64,000 nt of DNA from Nepenthes gracilis (lineage: Eukaryota; Streptophyta; Magnoliopsida; Caryophyllales; Nepenthaceae), in the NCBI GenBank assembly GCA_033239525.1, contig BSYO01000004.1, forward strand, positions 18,514,037 through 18,578,036. The letters run 5' to 3'. Of this stretch, positions 44,302 to 55,599 are shown one piece after another. The notes below the pieces were generated by a model that was given only the letters and a program-made list of their open reading frames with translations, had not been told where the DNA came from and did not search any database. Made by a program: the position numbers and the translations under genes. Position 1 is the first letter of the stretch, and each line of letters starts with the position of its first letter.

Positions 44302-46050
44302 CGTAAGGCTTGATTTTTAATTTATAATTTATAACGTTATTAAAATAATTTTAGATTAATTTAAAAAATAATTATAATAAAATTTGAGGACAATTAAATT
44401 ATAGAAAAAGTAGGCCAGTGCCTAATTGGCACCTATTCTACTATCGAACTTATTTTAGACAGTAAGGCTGTACATGATGGACACCATTGGAGCACTCATG
44501 CATAGTTTAGACAGTATAGTAGTGTTTGATGTGGCCTATATTAACACTCATACTTATTTTAGGTAAAATTAATAGTTTCTAATACATGCTTGTTACAATG
44601 GTCATATGTATTTGAGATAGAATATTAAGATATAAATTACACTTGATGCGGCATTTGTACACGCTTGAGGTTTTAAAATGGCACCTGAGCTATGTCTATT
44701 TGGTGCTAGTGTGCCAATTTGGATATTTAATATAACCTATGCCTGTACACAGTCATTTCATATAGGAAAGGGAGAGAAGAGAGAGAAAAAAAAAAAAAAG
44801 AAGAAGAAGAGGAATGAGATTTTGTAGCTTTATCGAGTTAAATTTGATAGATCAGAGGTTAAAAACAAGTATTTCTAAACCATTCTTTGATCTATTTCAT
44901 ACATCATTGATTTTGCTTATATTTTTACTTTTGCTATACATGTATGTCACCATTTATCCAATTATTATAGATATTATTATATTTATGTGTTTTTTATAGA
45001 ATATTTTAAAATTTTATTTAGTTTTGTTAAAAGTTTTAAAAATTTGTTTATTTTTCACATACTAAATAAATATTTTAAAATATTATATTTTTATATAATA
45101 ATATTTGTGAAAAAAAAGTTATAAAACTTATATATTTGGCCTTACATGTGATAGTCCCATTAAGTATTTGGTCAGAATCCTATTTTCATTTAATATGACT
45201 TTGTACCATTTTATAATGTGAAAATTTTATGCTTTTCTAAGAGAGTAAAAAAAATTAAATATTTATTATAGAGTCCCCTCATTATTTTCTTTAAAAACCA
45301 TTGTACGAAATTAACATAACAACATGTTTGGATATCCTAATATATTATGTTCATTTGAGGATCGCACCTATTCACATAGACAATAAAAAAGTGATATTTG
45401 ACTTTATCTATAAAGTATAATTATAGACGGCTCACTTATAGGTCTAAATAGCAGTATTTTAACCTAATATTATTGGAATATGTATAACTCTTCATCAAAA
45501 TTGGTCTTTTAGACTTTGATTTTTAGCTTTGGTATGTTTTAAATTTTTAAGATTTTCACCTACATTATATTTGGTGTTTTGAAATGTTTTTGCCTTTTGA
45601 GATTTTATAGAGTTTACATGATATTTGAATTTATCTAACCTTGAATATTTGAACCTTTAGAAATCATATGATTTAAATTTTAGACAATTTTATACAATTA
45701 GTGTAATACTTAGTTCCTAGTTCAAATAACTTGATATTATCAGTTTATTTTGGGTATATTAAAAATAATTGTACAATATAAATTTAAAAAAAAATTGGAG
45801 TAAGAAAGTAGATTTTGCATTTGAGGCATGCTTGAAGTGTGCTTGTGCGTTGTTGGCAAAGTCGGTGCACCCGAAGAGTGCCCTTTGGACAGCTTGAGCA
45901 AAGTTAGGGTAGATTGGAGGTCGCTTGATGTGGGTTTGAGGTGGCACTCAAGCGTAAATTTCAAAATACTCAAAAAGAACCTGATATGACGCTTGTGCAC
46001 AGATAGGGTTAGACACGTACATGTCGCTCGTGGCACTCCCACTCTAGGCT
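44302..46050 (+). mobile_element. Two truncated Tekay-type LTR pieces, head to tail
   Basis: Piece A (44302-45701) begins CGTAAGGCTTGATTTTT, a mutated TGTAATGCCTGATTCC start, and has the same order of landmarks as the solo LTR 41650-43638 (GGCACC...CAC, purine run, ATCGCACCT...ATAG). It lacks the LTR end. Piece B (45702 to about 46050) begins TGTAATACTTAGTTCC and contains TTGATATTATCAGTTTATTT, matching the start of the Tekay-1 LTR, and then stops. They lie in the integrase of the copia element. Right limit approximate; no target duplication found. Confidence 0.65.
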
Positions 46051-47815
46051 ATTTCCTATTTATATTTCAATCAATACATAAATTACTTAAAGACTTCAAA
46101 ACCTTGGTTCTTCTATTTTAAGTAATACACCAATAATTTTCTCAAACAATTGTTAACGAAGGTAATGAAATAGAGTACACCTCTAAGAGCTTTTCCTTCA
46201 GTGGACCGCACATGTCAGTGTACACAAATTTAAGAAGGCCAACCTTCTTTGTGGATTAGTTTCCATGAAAGGAAGCTCTCCTTTGCTTTTCTACCATGCA
46301 ATAAGGGTTAGTTTTTAATTTGTCTTCTTTTACTCTTGAAAAAGGCTTTTCTTCACAAGACAATTTAATCTCTTTACACTCATATGGTTTAGCTACTTGT
46401 GCCATAATTCAGAGAATTCATCTCGATTAGCCACATTTATGTCACCGTTTGTAATCAAAGCTTACAAAACATGTAAATTTGATATTTTTCTGCCGTGTGC
46501 CATCACTAGAGACTCTCTAGTAACCTTCTAAAACCTTCATTGATGGTGCTACAATAATGTTCATCGTCAATATTTTTAGACGAATATAAGATTGAATTGG
46601 ATGTTTGGAATATGTTGAAAGTCCCTCTAACTCAATCTCATGGTGGAGCTAGTGGTCAAAACACACATCACTAGGGCTCATGATTTGTAACAAGTCATCA
46701 TTGCCCATTTTTAATGCCTCGAATTTGCCAAGCATATAAGACATGAAAACTTTGTCTTCCCAATATAATATGAAATGATGTACCACTATTAATCACTCAG
46801 CTTTTCTCATAATTAAACATTAACAACCTTTTCCTCACAAACAATTAAAAGATTGGATTTTGTTGCAATAGCAGCCCTCTCTTTGTCTTGGTACTTCTTG
46901 CTCTTCCTTTCCCCACTATATCTATTCTCTCGTTTTCATTTATAGTAATACTTTTTAATATGATCCCTTTTTTTCACAATGATGGCACTTGTAATTTTGA
47001 TATCTTAATCTTAATTTGCTATGACTTTTCACACCAAACTAAGGACCTCTCCTCTTACCTTTACCTTGTGACTTTGACACAAGTGCATCAGAATGCAAGG
47101 ATATAAAGTCTTTCGATCTCATCTTTATCTCCTTATTATGAACCATATCATTGATTATCTCTAAAGCCATTGCACTATTTGGAACAGCATTTGTAATAGT
47201 AATCTAAATGACTTCCCATGAATTTGGTTGTGTGGTCAATAACCATAAGTCTACCACTCATCATTGAACTTTATGTCTATATCAATCAAATGATTAATGT
47301 TACCTTAAAACTCATTGAGATAATTGACTATAGAACCCCCTTTTTGAAATTTCACTTATATCAATTTCATTGAGTGATATAATTTATTGTTACTAATTTT
47401 TAAAATATGAAGTATTTCAAACTTCTCCCATAGTCCCTTACATGATTATCATTTTGAAGATGATTGTAGATATTGTTATTTGCGAATTGTTGAATATATC
47501 CATATACTTTTTTTTTTGTTCAAAAGCACACATCTCGTCGAATTTAGACTCAAGTTTTGTGTAGTAAACTTTAGAATATGCAAAATCCTTAACAACAAAA
47601 TATCATTTACCTTGCTCACCCATATAGCAAAGTTCATGTCATTCAAATAAATTATTTTGTTAACATGCTCCATCAATTCAATCATCAAGCAACACACGCA
47701 ACCTAACCGTATCATACCATTTGTTGGGCCGAGGACACAGCTTGGAAAACAAGCCAAGACAATAATCTTTTGTAAATTGAAAACCAAGCTCGTTGGTTGA
47801 AAATACAAAAATACA
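46051..47815 (-). pseudogene. Copia gag, zinc knuckle and integrase start
   Basis: Gag: the frame 47808-47476 reads IIYLNDMNFAIWVSKVNDIL, like the 'NY..W..KM...L' start of copia gag. A knuckle near 46990-46945 reads CHHCEKKGSY, keeping the first two cysteines. GAG-pre-integrase near 46400 reads LWHKXLNHMSVKRLNCLVKK (X is a stop). Integrase start near 46290-46170 reads KQRRASFHGN, then LLKFVYTDMCGPL, with the first catalytic Asp in YTDMCGP. The rest of integrase is lost under the LTR insertion. Confidence 0.8.
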
Positions 47816-48000
47816 TGATAACAATTTGTATAGTCACAACAACCATAATAATAACTAACAAGAGTAAGACAATAAATTTCTCGTGAAAACCCTTTTAATG
47901 TCGAGTAAAATCATTGGATATTAAATCCTAATACGTTCCTAAATTTGAATTATCAAAGGAATTAAAGAGTTGCTTGATCTTTCTTATAGGTTGAGTTGAA
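47816..48000 (-). repeat. Copia 5' LTR fragment
   Basis: AACAATTTGTATAGTCACAA and the following CCATAATAATAACTAACAAG align with 39890-39930, and GAAAACCCTTTTAATGTCGA with 39958-39980. Similarity fades after about 47940, where Tat-2 seems to begin. Confidence 0.6.
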
Positions 48001-48170
48001 GCGGGTACGACCTTCATTATTTGAAACCTGAATCATGTATACTACAGCTAGCAATTAAGAGGTCAAATGATGATGAGACTCATTCCCTGATATATTCTCT
48101 GACGCTCAAGTTAGAAATATTTTTCAGATAGATAGAAAGATATGAGAATAAATGAATAATACGTAGATGC

Positions 48171-48540
48171 ATATTTCGAGGGATTGAGTGTTTACGGAAA
48201 ACTAAGCTCTAATAAATGCATTCGGTTAGGGAGCGACTCAGAGATGAAAGATTGAGCTCCGATAAGTGTGCTCAGCTATGGAACAGTTTAGAGATGGAAG
48301 ATTGAATTTTGATAAATAAACTTGATTAGGGAGCGGCTTTGAGAAGACAGACTGAGTTTCAAATAGTGCGCTCGGTGTAAGCAACTTAGTTATAGAGGAT
48401 TGAGTTGCGATGAGTGCGCTAGGTTAGAGAGCAACTTAGAGATGGAGGACTAAGCTCCAATAAGTACACTTGGTTAGTGGGCAGATTCGAGATGGAGAAC
48501 TGAGCCCCAATGAGTGTGCTTGGTTAGGATACAACTTTAA
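48171..48540. repeat. 50-bp minisatellite, about 7 units
   Basis: Unit starts (GGTTAG-type) fall at 48223, 48273, 48323, 48373, 48421, 48471 and 48521, with a decayed unit before 48223. Each unit reads roughly (C/T)GGTTAGGGAGCGACTTAGA, then GATGGAGGATTGAGCTCCGA, then TAAGTGTGCT. The period is 50 except one 48-bp unit. Units differ at many places, so the array is old. Confidence 0.92.
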
Positions 48541-48701
48541 GGGTGATTTAGAGGAAGGAAAGCCTTCTTCAGAGAGTAGCATTGGAGCTAAGGTGTGCAT
48601 TATCTTTACCGTCTCTCTTTCTCTCATTTTAAACTTTTTTATCATTCTGAAGCCCCCTCTCTCTCCTCTCTCTCTTCTCCCTCTCCCCTGGAGGAAGGGT
48701 G

Positions 48702-48716
48702 GTATTTATAGAAAGA
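48702..48716 (-). promoter_or_regulatory. TATA box, minus strand
   Basis: CTTTCTATAAATACC read on the minus strand, followed downstream by a long GA-rich leader. Likely the promoter of the Tat-2 LTR. Confidence 0.5.
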
Positions 48717-49136
48717 GAGTACTAGCTAACTGTTGTAGGGGTATTGATTGCATCGCAATTTCTATCCCTCTGATGGAGACCATTTCCTGCTTCCCTAGCA
48801 TTCTACACTTTTTTAGGCGGTCGGGACATGGTAGACTAGTAGTCACGTGGCCTTCCATGCTGGTTAGGATTGCTAAGTGGGTATCATTGGGTTGCACTTG
48901 TGGACCTGTCCAAAGGGCAACAATTGTGGCTTGTACCCTATTGAGCAAATCTGGGCTATTCCGTCTAGGCCTTGGGCCGTGAGGACCTTTCTCTCGGTTG
49001 TCACTTCCAAGTCGATCTTTCTTATAGGCCAGATCTTGGGCCGACCCATGGGTTATTTAACCCATAGATTATCGGATCTATTACTAGCCCCTCATGTCGG
49101 AAAGTTTAAAATTCTAACCCTTGACATGTTCTTGAC

Positions 49137-50530
49137 AGGACATTGTTATGTGGTATATGATTTTCTTTCCAAGGCGTGCTCCTTCCCAATGAACTATGTA
49201 GCTCTGGGGAGATTCAATGTCAAATTGATTCTCCGCTGTTTGCAATTTTCTAGTGCGAGTGTACTTTGCTTGATTTAATGTGACTCAATCTCCTCTTCTG
49301 GCTATCAATGGGGAGCTCTCAATGCCTCACTTCACAAATCGTCTTCACCAGCTTGGTGGGGTGAGAATTCGAAGCTAGCATGGAGCATGTACAACCACTA
49401 GTCAGAATTGGCAATGACTCTTGCCATTATTTGAAGCTGAAATAGAGGATGCATTTGTAACCTGCCTTGGTTTTCCTCTTTTGAACTCAGCCTGAACCAA
49501 CCTCATGTTGTTCTAGATGAGGTCCGGGTACCGTGGCTATTTTCCTTTTCTCCCAATTGGGGTTCGGTTGTCCTCTCTGGAGGCGACTTCAAAGGAGGAG
49601 TCTCAACCCATTTGATGGGGTTGGTAATACTTTTCCAGTCCAGAGAACAACTTTACCCTCTGCTGTTCTTGCGGACTACTTTTGTAAACTACTAGGGGAG
49701 GAGCTCCCCTATGCACTTCCACGTCGGGCTTTAACTTTTGATGCCGCGTTAGGTCTAACAGAGACTCACAGACTCAAAGGGTTTAGCCATGTCTCAGTGC
49801 TCAGTTCTTGGGGATTGCTTCCCAGATGAGAGTAGTTACATTTTGCTTTCCTATCATAGTTGTCTTCCCTAGAGCCGATCAGACAAATGCAGTTAGGTTA
49901 TTGTTCCATGTATTTTGATTTCCCTCCGATGTTGTAGGTTTGCTATTGAAAGATTGTACTTCATAAAGAGGAATTAATGAGTGGAACTACTAAGCATTTT
50001 TTACTCTTATGTTGCATGGTTCCAATACTTATGTATGATGTAAGTAGTTGAAGTGTTTAAATATTATTTTTCGTTACTTGACATTTGACAAAATTATAAT
50101 CTAGGCTAGTGGCGACTCGGTCTTCTAGCGATCCTGACTCATGATGTTCCGTTCCAAATTCTAGGTTGGAACGTGAGTTGGTTGGATCAACCTCAAGCCC
50201 GCAAATGTTGCATGCTGCTAGTTTGCAATCTTAGAAAATGAAATGCTAGGTCATCATTACCTGCATCATGCAGCCTAGGAATCAAGGGTGTCTACTATCC
50301 TTAGGTTGTGTTGGGAGGCATTGCGTCGATCATCATAATGAGTCTAGTGAAAAGACACGCCATAACACCCTGCAGTGAAGGCAGGTGTTGCGGTCATTAT
50401 GGAGATGCGCCTATTCAATATTTTGGAATGACATCATTGTGGAGTTGAGGCATTGGCTATTTAACTACTAGTGCTCAACCTTTCCAGTATCTCTTTATTT
50501 TCGGAACATCTCTAGTCTAGGTTGCCATCC
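49137..50530. other. Unassigned Tat-2 internal DNA
   Basis: Frames such as 49533-49829 show no family motif that I can recognise. It lies between the presumed LTR and the accessory ORF and is taken to be part of Tat-2. Confidence 0.4.
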
Positions 50531-50539
50531 TCTTTGCTG

Positions 50540-52280
50540 GTTCGCATGGTCTTTAAAATGGCTTTCTAGGGCATCATTGATATTCCACCCACTCTGTTTG
50601 TCAGGGAGATAGAGTCTCTATGGAGTTGGTATCGCATCCCAAGCATCATGCGATACGCTATGCCTAGTGCTGATGACACCTCTTGCTTCCCTCGTCCAGG
50701 GTTCGTAACGGTCTACAAGGAGCACCAGAGGGCTAGTCTACGCATTTTACTTGAGATAGAGTTATGCTAGATTTTGAGGGCTCTGGAGATACCTGTGGCT
50801 TGTCTTCACCCGAGCGACATTCGGTATCTAGTGACCCTGTGGGTCTTCTTTCACACCAAAGGGCTCATATTGGATGATTGTGCCTTGAAGGTGATCTTTT
50901 GAATCGACCAAGAGGTTGACTGGGTTTCCTTTGCTTCCTATGCGAGGTTTGAGATTGACAAGGGGAACCCGGATTAGCCGATGGGCTGGATGAAGCACTT
51001 CATCTTCGTGGTGGTCGATGTTGACTGGAGTGTCCCAAATCAATGGGGCAGTGTCAATAGTGCTTATGTTAGGGATGTTCTAGCAAGTGAGGAACTAATG
51101 GCGAGGTCGTTGATGATGCTAATCGAGGAGAGTGTCAGTATCCTACGCTGCACTGATTACTAGGTCTCCCAGAGTGCGCTAGACGAAATGCAGTGGGAGG
51201 CTCAGACGGAAGAGGGTGACACCTCTAGCCATGTCAAGTTATCATCCCAAGAGGAAGTACGGGGCTTTGCTCTCCCGAGACTCTCCTGAGTGGTTTCCTG
51301 ACGAGGTGTCTCCTCTGCCCCCTACCCTATCTGAGGAGTGCTGAAGGATTGACATGGCTTACACGAGGGTGCCTGCTTGGTTGCTAGCAAGCCATATAGG
51401 AGGCTAGGCTTGGATTAATCTTCCTCAGATGATCTAGACCTTAGCGACTCATCGAAAGGGCTTATGGGCAAGGAGTCCTCAGTGGGTTCCACCAACGAAG
51501 TGGGGATTCCCTCAGCAGGCGGCCAGGCGATTGGACTGATGCCACGGCCGCATCCGAGGGAAGAATCCTGATCTCGGTGGCTTCTTCTCCAGAAGCATCT
51601 ATGTCGGCCTCTCCTGCTACTTTTGCTAAGGAGGGCAGTGGAAGAGTCTCGGCTGAGGAAGAAGTGGCTGGGGATGGCTCAGAGGCTGAGCCGCTTACTA
51701 AGGGGGCATCTCGCCTTGAAGAGTTCGTGTCCAAGCCCCCAAGAGTTTGGGTGGCCTCGGTCCTCCCCCAGGTTTTGAGGCACCTGTTCCTCATGATGTG
51801 TGGCCTCTGGGATTCTCAACGATCCTTGCTGGAGCTGAAAGGTCTCCTCACTCGTCACACAAGATAGGGCCATCTTATCATGAGGTACCATGCCATAGGC
51901 TTGTTTGATTTGATATCATCGTGCTTTCGTGTTGCATTTCCTAACTGGCTGTCATTTGTTGTTTGGTAGGTTCAAGAGGAACTCCAAGTGGGGGAGAGGG
52001 CATTGCATTGGAGGGAGACCAAGATCCTATGGCTATCCCAGGCATACGTAGATCTTGCTGCGATGAAGCATGCGGAGCACCGAATGAATGCTACTTTCAC
52101 CGGGGCTTTGCGGAGTCAAGAGTGGGCAGCCTACCTTGTCTAGAAGTTGTCTGAACCAGAGGAAAGATCCCAAGAGCTCTTAGAGGAAAATACTCGAGCT
52201 CTAGATCGGATCGTCTCGCTCAAGGATGAGTTTTGGGAGGCGGTAGCAATTTGCAGCTCTTTTTGAAATGAGAACGCTTG
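50540..52280 (+). pseudogene. Tat-2 accessory ORF (gypsy-type transposon-like domain and coiled coil)
   Basis: Three parts, in several frames. N-terminal domain (50570-51060): REIESLWSWYRIPSIMRYAM, FPRPGFVTVYKEHQRASLRI and RALEIPVACLHPSDIRYLV, then MKHFIFVVVDVDWSVPNQWG. Next (51050-51220): VNSAYVRDVLASEELMARSL and LDEMQWEAQTEEGD. The middle is acidic and S/P-rich with frame changes. The C-terminal part (52055-52260): MKHAEHRMNATFTGALRSQE and SQELLEENTRALDRIVSLKD, a coiled-coil-like helix. These match Tat-1 parts: ALEIPVACLYP, VNSAYFGDVLETETF, and SQELLDKEVVTMDQIASLED. The first domain resembles the plant 'putative gypsy-type transposon' family. Stops break it; function unknown. Confidence 0.8.
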
Positions 52281-53425
52281 GTTTGAAGAAGAGATAAGAT
52301 CTCAACTCTAACCTAACAAGGTTGGCATCTCCATGGATGAAAGGTTTTAGGAAGGCATTTGCTTTAATTGGCATATCATATCCTTGGTGGTTCCAGGCTT
52401 CTTTGTTGGCTTCATTGACCTGAGGAACGCTAGAGCTTGGTGTCGCGCTGACCTCGTGGACTTCCTAGAAATAGGAGGGGGGCCTACGTTAGGTTCATCA
52501 GGGGCCCCCAACTATAGGATAGTCATTTGGTCGAGGCATGAGTGTAGGCAGCTTTTGGAGGCATTCGGATGCCCTACTTGTATACTTTGAATCTTTAATG
52601 AATCAACTAGATTACCTTTATCATTGTTGCTGATATCTTTGAGAGTGTGCTAATTTATCTTTGTCCGACATTGATTCTGTTAGCCGACTAAGTGCTATTG
52701 CCATTATCACCGGGCTTAGCTGGGTACATTTAATCAATTGTACTCGCTTTTGTGAGGAGGCTGTAATGCTGAGCAAATGTGATTGTTGGCTAAGCCTTTC
52801 AACTATCATTATTGGGCTTAACCGGATGTGTTCGTCCATTTGTACTCTTTTCTATAGAAGGACGTTGTGGCAAGGGTATGGGTGAACATCACACAGGTTG
52901 ATTGGGTTTCATAGCTGCAGTTGCCAAACTCTGGCAAGGTCTAGGCCGTTGCCCGTATGTAACCATTGGCACTCGGTCCTGTTAAAGGATGTTGTAGTTT
53001 TCATATGTCAGGTTCTAGTCTGCCAACCATTGTCGACCGATGGTGCTCGCCCTATAAGAGGGAGTTGTCGAACACATACTAAAAAGCCCCATAAGATTTT
53101 AATAACCACTTGATGGGGAGGTGTGACTCTTGGCCCACAAGTCCCTCAGGCTATATGTTTGACCTCATCTAGGTCACTTGATGATCAAGACCGATCTTTA
53201 ATTTAGACCGCCATTGGGCCACTCAAATATTAGGACCAAGGTTTTGTGATTGGTCGCAACCAGTCAAGGTGTAGGTGAAAGAGGTCGCTTGACTTATGGG
53301 TAGTTTAGGTCTTTAAATTAATGAAAATATAATGGATTTATATGTTTGACATGATGAATGGAGCAAGCAAATGAACATGTTTATAACACTCAAGCAATCT
53401 GCATAGATGCACTTGACTTACCTAT
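52281..53425. other. Tat-2 right flank with about 110-bp imperfect repeats
   Basis: Diverged units run from about 52,680 to 53,040. Each contains GGGCTTA(G/A)C-like and TTGTACTC-like blocks (for example 52715 and 52813). No coding. The segment beyond 53,140 shows no feature I can name. The left end of Tekay-2 is at 53426. Confidence 0.45.
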
Positions 53426-55586
53426 TGTAACGAATGATCACAACCCTTTATGACCCTCCATTAATTAACATACTTAACCAAATAAATATACACTATTATA
53501 TTAAAATTTTATAGAAATTTCAGCAAAGTTTTCCCAAAAAGTGGAGGAACCCCATACATACAACCTATACACAAGACTCTCTACATAACATATAAATAAA
53601 TGAATCGCAAAAGTAATCCAAATAGACATCTACAACTCGTCCACTACACCTTCACAACAAATCCATACACTTCCATAGGATCACAATATCCATGCCCTTC
53701 ATTTATGGCTCTAATATAGTACTCTTAGCTACTATATTGGAGTCAAAAGAGAGATGTCTTCTAGGGACCCGTACAAACCCAACAATCATACCTGCGGAAG
53801 CATAACTATATCCACAACAATATATACATCATGATATGTCATAATTTTATAATATTCCTTCAAAAAAAAACATAAACCATTTTAATAATATATATTAACA
53901 CAACTACAATATCACAAGTATTCAAAATTCGGCAACTCTTCCTGCAGCTAAGTCCTATCTTCACTCTTTCTCATCAGGTATCAGCTCATCAGGGTTATCT
54001 GGGAGAGAAAAATAAAAACAACAGAGGGGTGAGCAATAGGCTTAGCAAGGTACCATAATGACAACGGTATGTACATATTTATGCAAAAACATATATTATG
54101 ATATTCGTGTAAATGATACAAATGAAGTAAGGCATGAAGTAATGTACCAACGAAAACTATAGTCAAGTCTTGTCTTTGTTTGCTTTATCTTCTCTTTTAC
54201 TTATTTATCCCACTTATCATTTTCTCTTGAGGGACCAAGGCTAGTAGATCCCACTAGCTGAGGGAGCGAATAATCGATGATAGATTGTGTTACTCCACAC
54301 AATCAAATGCCATAATTCTTGTTCTTTCATCATCATGTGTCATCTCATATTTCTTCCTTATTTATATCCCAAGGATCAGGATGATCTTAGATTCTTAGTT
54401 CATGTCCTCCATAGTAACGCCTCGAGGAAGGTGAACTACGTATCATTTTGTAGATGGCGTTATCCTCGATTATCACTGTAATATTCTAAAACTTGCCAAG
54501 AATATCACCCGCTTCACTAAGCTGCCAGGATACGGGGTCAAGGAATTCTCGAGTCTCCGCCACAATATTCGTGACAGGTCTAAGAATGTTATCTGCTAAA
54601 CAATCTTTAGTTTAATTTTCTTACTCTTTCACTTTAATTTAGGAATTCTTAATTCTTACTTCTTAATCTTAGTCCTTATTCATTAGTGGCCATTACAAAT
54701 TTACATAACAAAACCTTCATTCTTTATTCCTCAAAGGTCACTTTCTTTCTCAAAATTTTATCTTCCAAACATATCTTGGGTCCTCAATAATTTTTAACAG
54801 TATAACTCGTAATAATATTACAATTAATGCATCCATTAACTTAAATACTTCACATTATCATATTTTTATATCATAATTTATTTTTTCCATATTTATTTTC
54901 CCAATTTTCATTCTAGGGTTTGGTGAACAGCGCATGGACACATTCCGAACGTATAACACAAAATATATACTGAAAATAAACTCACCATTCATAATACTCA
55001 TGTTTAATCATGCACTAATTCATAATATCAAAAGAAAAATGGAAAACATATGGCATTATAAACAAATCTTAAAAGAGGAGGGTTTTGGAGTAAACTAAAA
55101 ACAATAATAACGAAAAACAAGGGTTAGGGTACACTTACCTTTACTTGATTTAATATTTTCCGTACTCTAACCGGGCTGAAAGCTACTGAAAATTCCTCCT
55201 CTTTCTCTTTTCACTCTCTCCTTCCTTTCCCTTTTCTCCCTGCTGTAGCGTGCGTGCTCCCCTCTTTCTCCTTCCTTTCCTATTTAAATCATAAAATAAG
55301 TCGGTGAAAAGTTTTTAGAAGCGCACTCGAGCACCCAGTGAGCACGCATTGGGCACGGGCTCTCCCAGATGAATCTGTTTACAGCGCCTCCTTGTGCGCT
55401 CGAGCGTCAGAGGGCGGAAGCATTCTGTTTTTAGCGCCTCCTTCTGCGCTTGAGCCCACAGTAAGCACAGTTCCCTTAACCCTCAATTTTGATAAATTTT
55501 CAAATTTTTCGAAGGTAACCTATCTTAAACCTACTTATATTGTTAATTATCATAATTATTATATTTTTAGGAATTGGTACCTTATA
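53426..55586 (-). repeat. Tekay-2 3' LTR (about 2161 bp)
   Basis: Plus-strand start TGTAACGAATGATCACAACC and end TTGGTACCTTATA. A purine tract (AAGTGGGGAAGAAT in coding orientation) lies next to its right edge, as expected for the polypurine tract. Only the part from about 54572 to 55586 has a straightforward counterpart in the right LTR. Confidence 0.75.
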
Positions 55587-55599
55587 ATTCTTCCCCACT

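Larger units (their letters stand above)
39883..48000 (-). mobile_element. Ty1-copia retrotransposon (Tork-like), invaded by Tekay-type LTRs
   Basis: Minus-strand order: gag (about 47.8-47.1 kb), zinc knuckle (46.98), GAG-pre-integrase and integrase start (46.4-46.1), RT (44.0-43.6 and 41.6-41.1), RNase H (41.1-40.8). Integrase before RT is the copia order. Similar LTR pieces lie at 39883-40560 and 47816-48000. Two insertions break it: LTR pieces at 44302 to about 46050 and a solo LTR at 41650-43638. The right LTR seems cut by Tat-2. All coding is decayed. Ends are approximate and no target duplication was found. Confidence 0.82.
48000..49136 (-). repeat. Presumed LTR of Tat-2
   Basis: In minus orientation it would begin TGTCAAGAACATGTCAAGG (49136) and reach a TATA box (CTTTCTATAAATACC, about 48702-48716), then a CT/GA-rich leader and the 50-bp array. 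There is no second copy in the window, so it is a tentative call. Confidence 0.45.
48000..53300 (-). mobile_element. Tat-2: remnant Tat-type element with minisatellite and accessory ORF
   Basis: The block holds a presumed LTR (about 48.0-49.14 kb) with a TATA box facing left, a 50-bp minisatellite, and on the plus strand an accessory ORF (50.5-52.3 kb) related to the one in Tat-1. In Tat-1 the ORF is antisense to pol, so Tat-2 would lie on the minus strand with its 3' LTR at left. No gag, RT or integrase was found, so it is a deletion derivative or non-autonomous relative. The right limit is uncertain. Confidence 0.6.

Noticed and set aside
48171..48540. Regular repeat considered as a CRISPR array
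   Set aside because: Units are contiguous 50-bp tandem repeats with no spacers, and the DNA is from a plant nucleus.
51462..51794. Minus-strand 110-codon frame
   Set aside because: Opposite the acidic, S/P-rich linker of the Tat-2 accessory ORF; no motif of its own.
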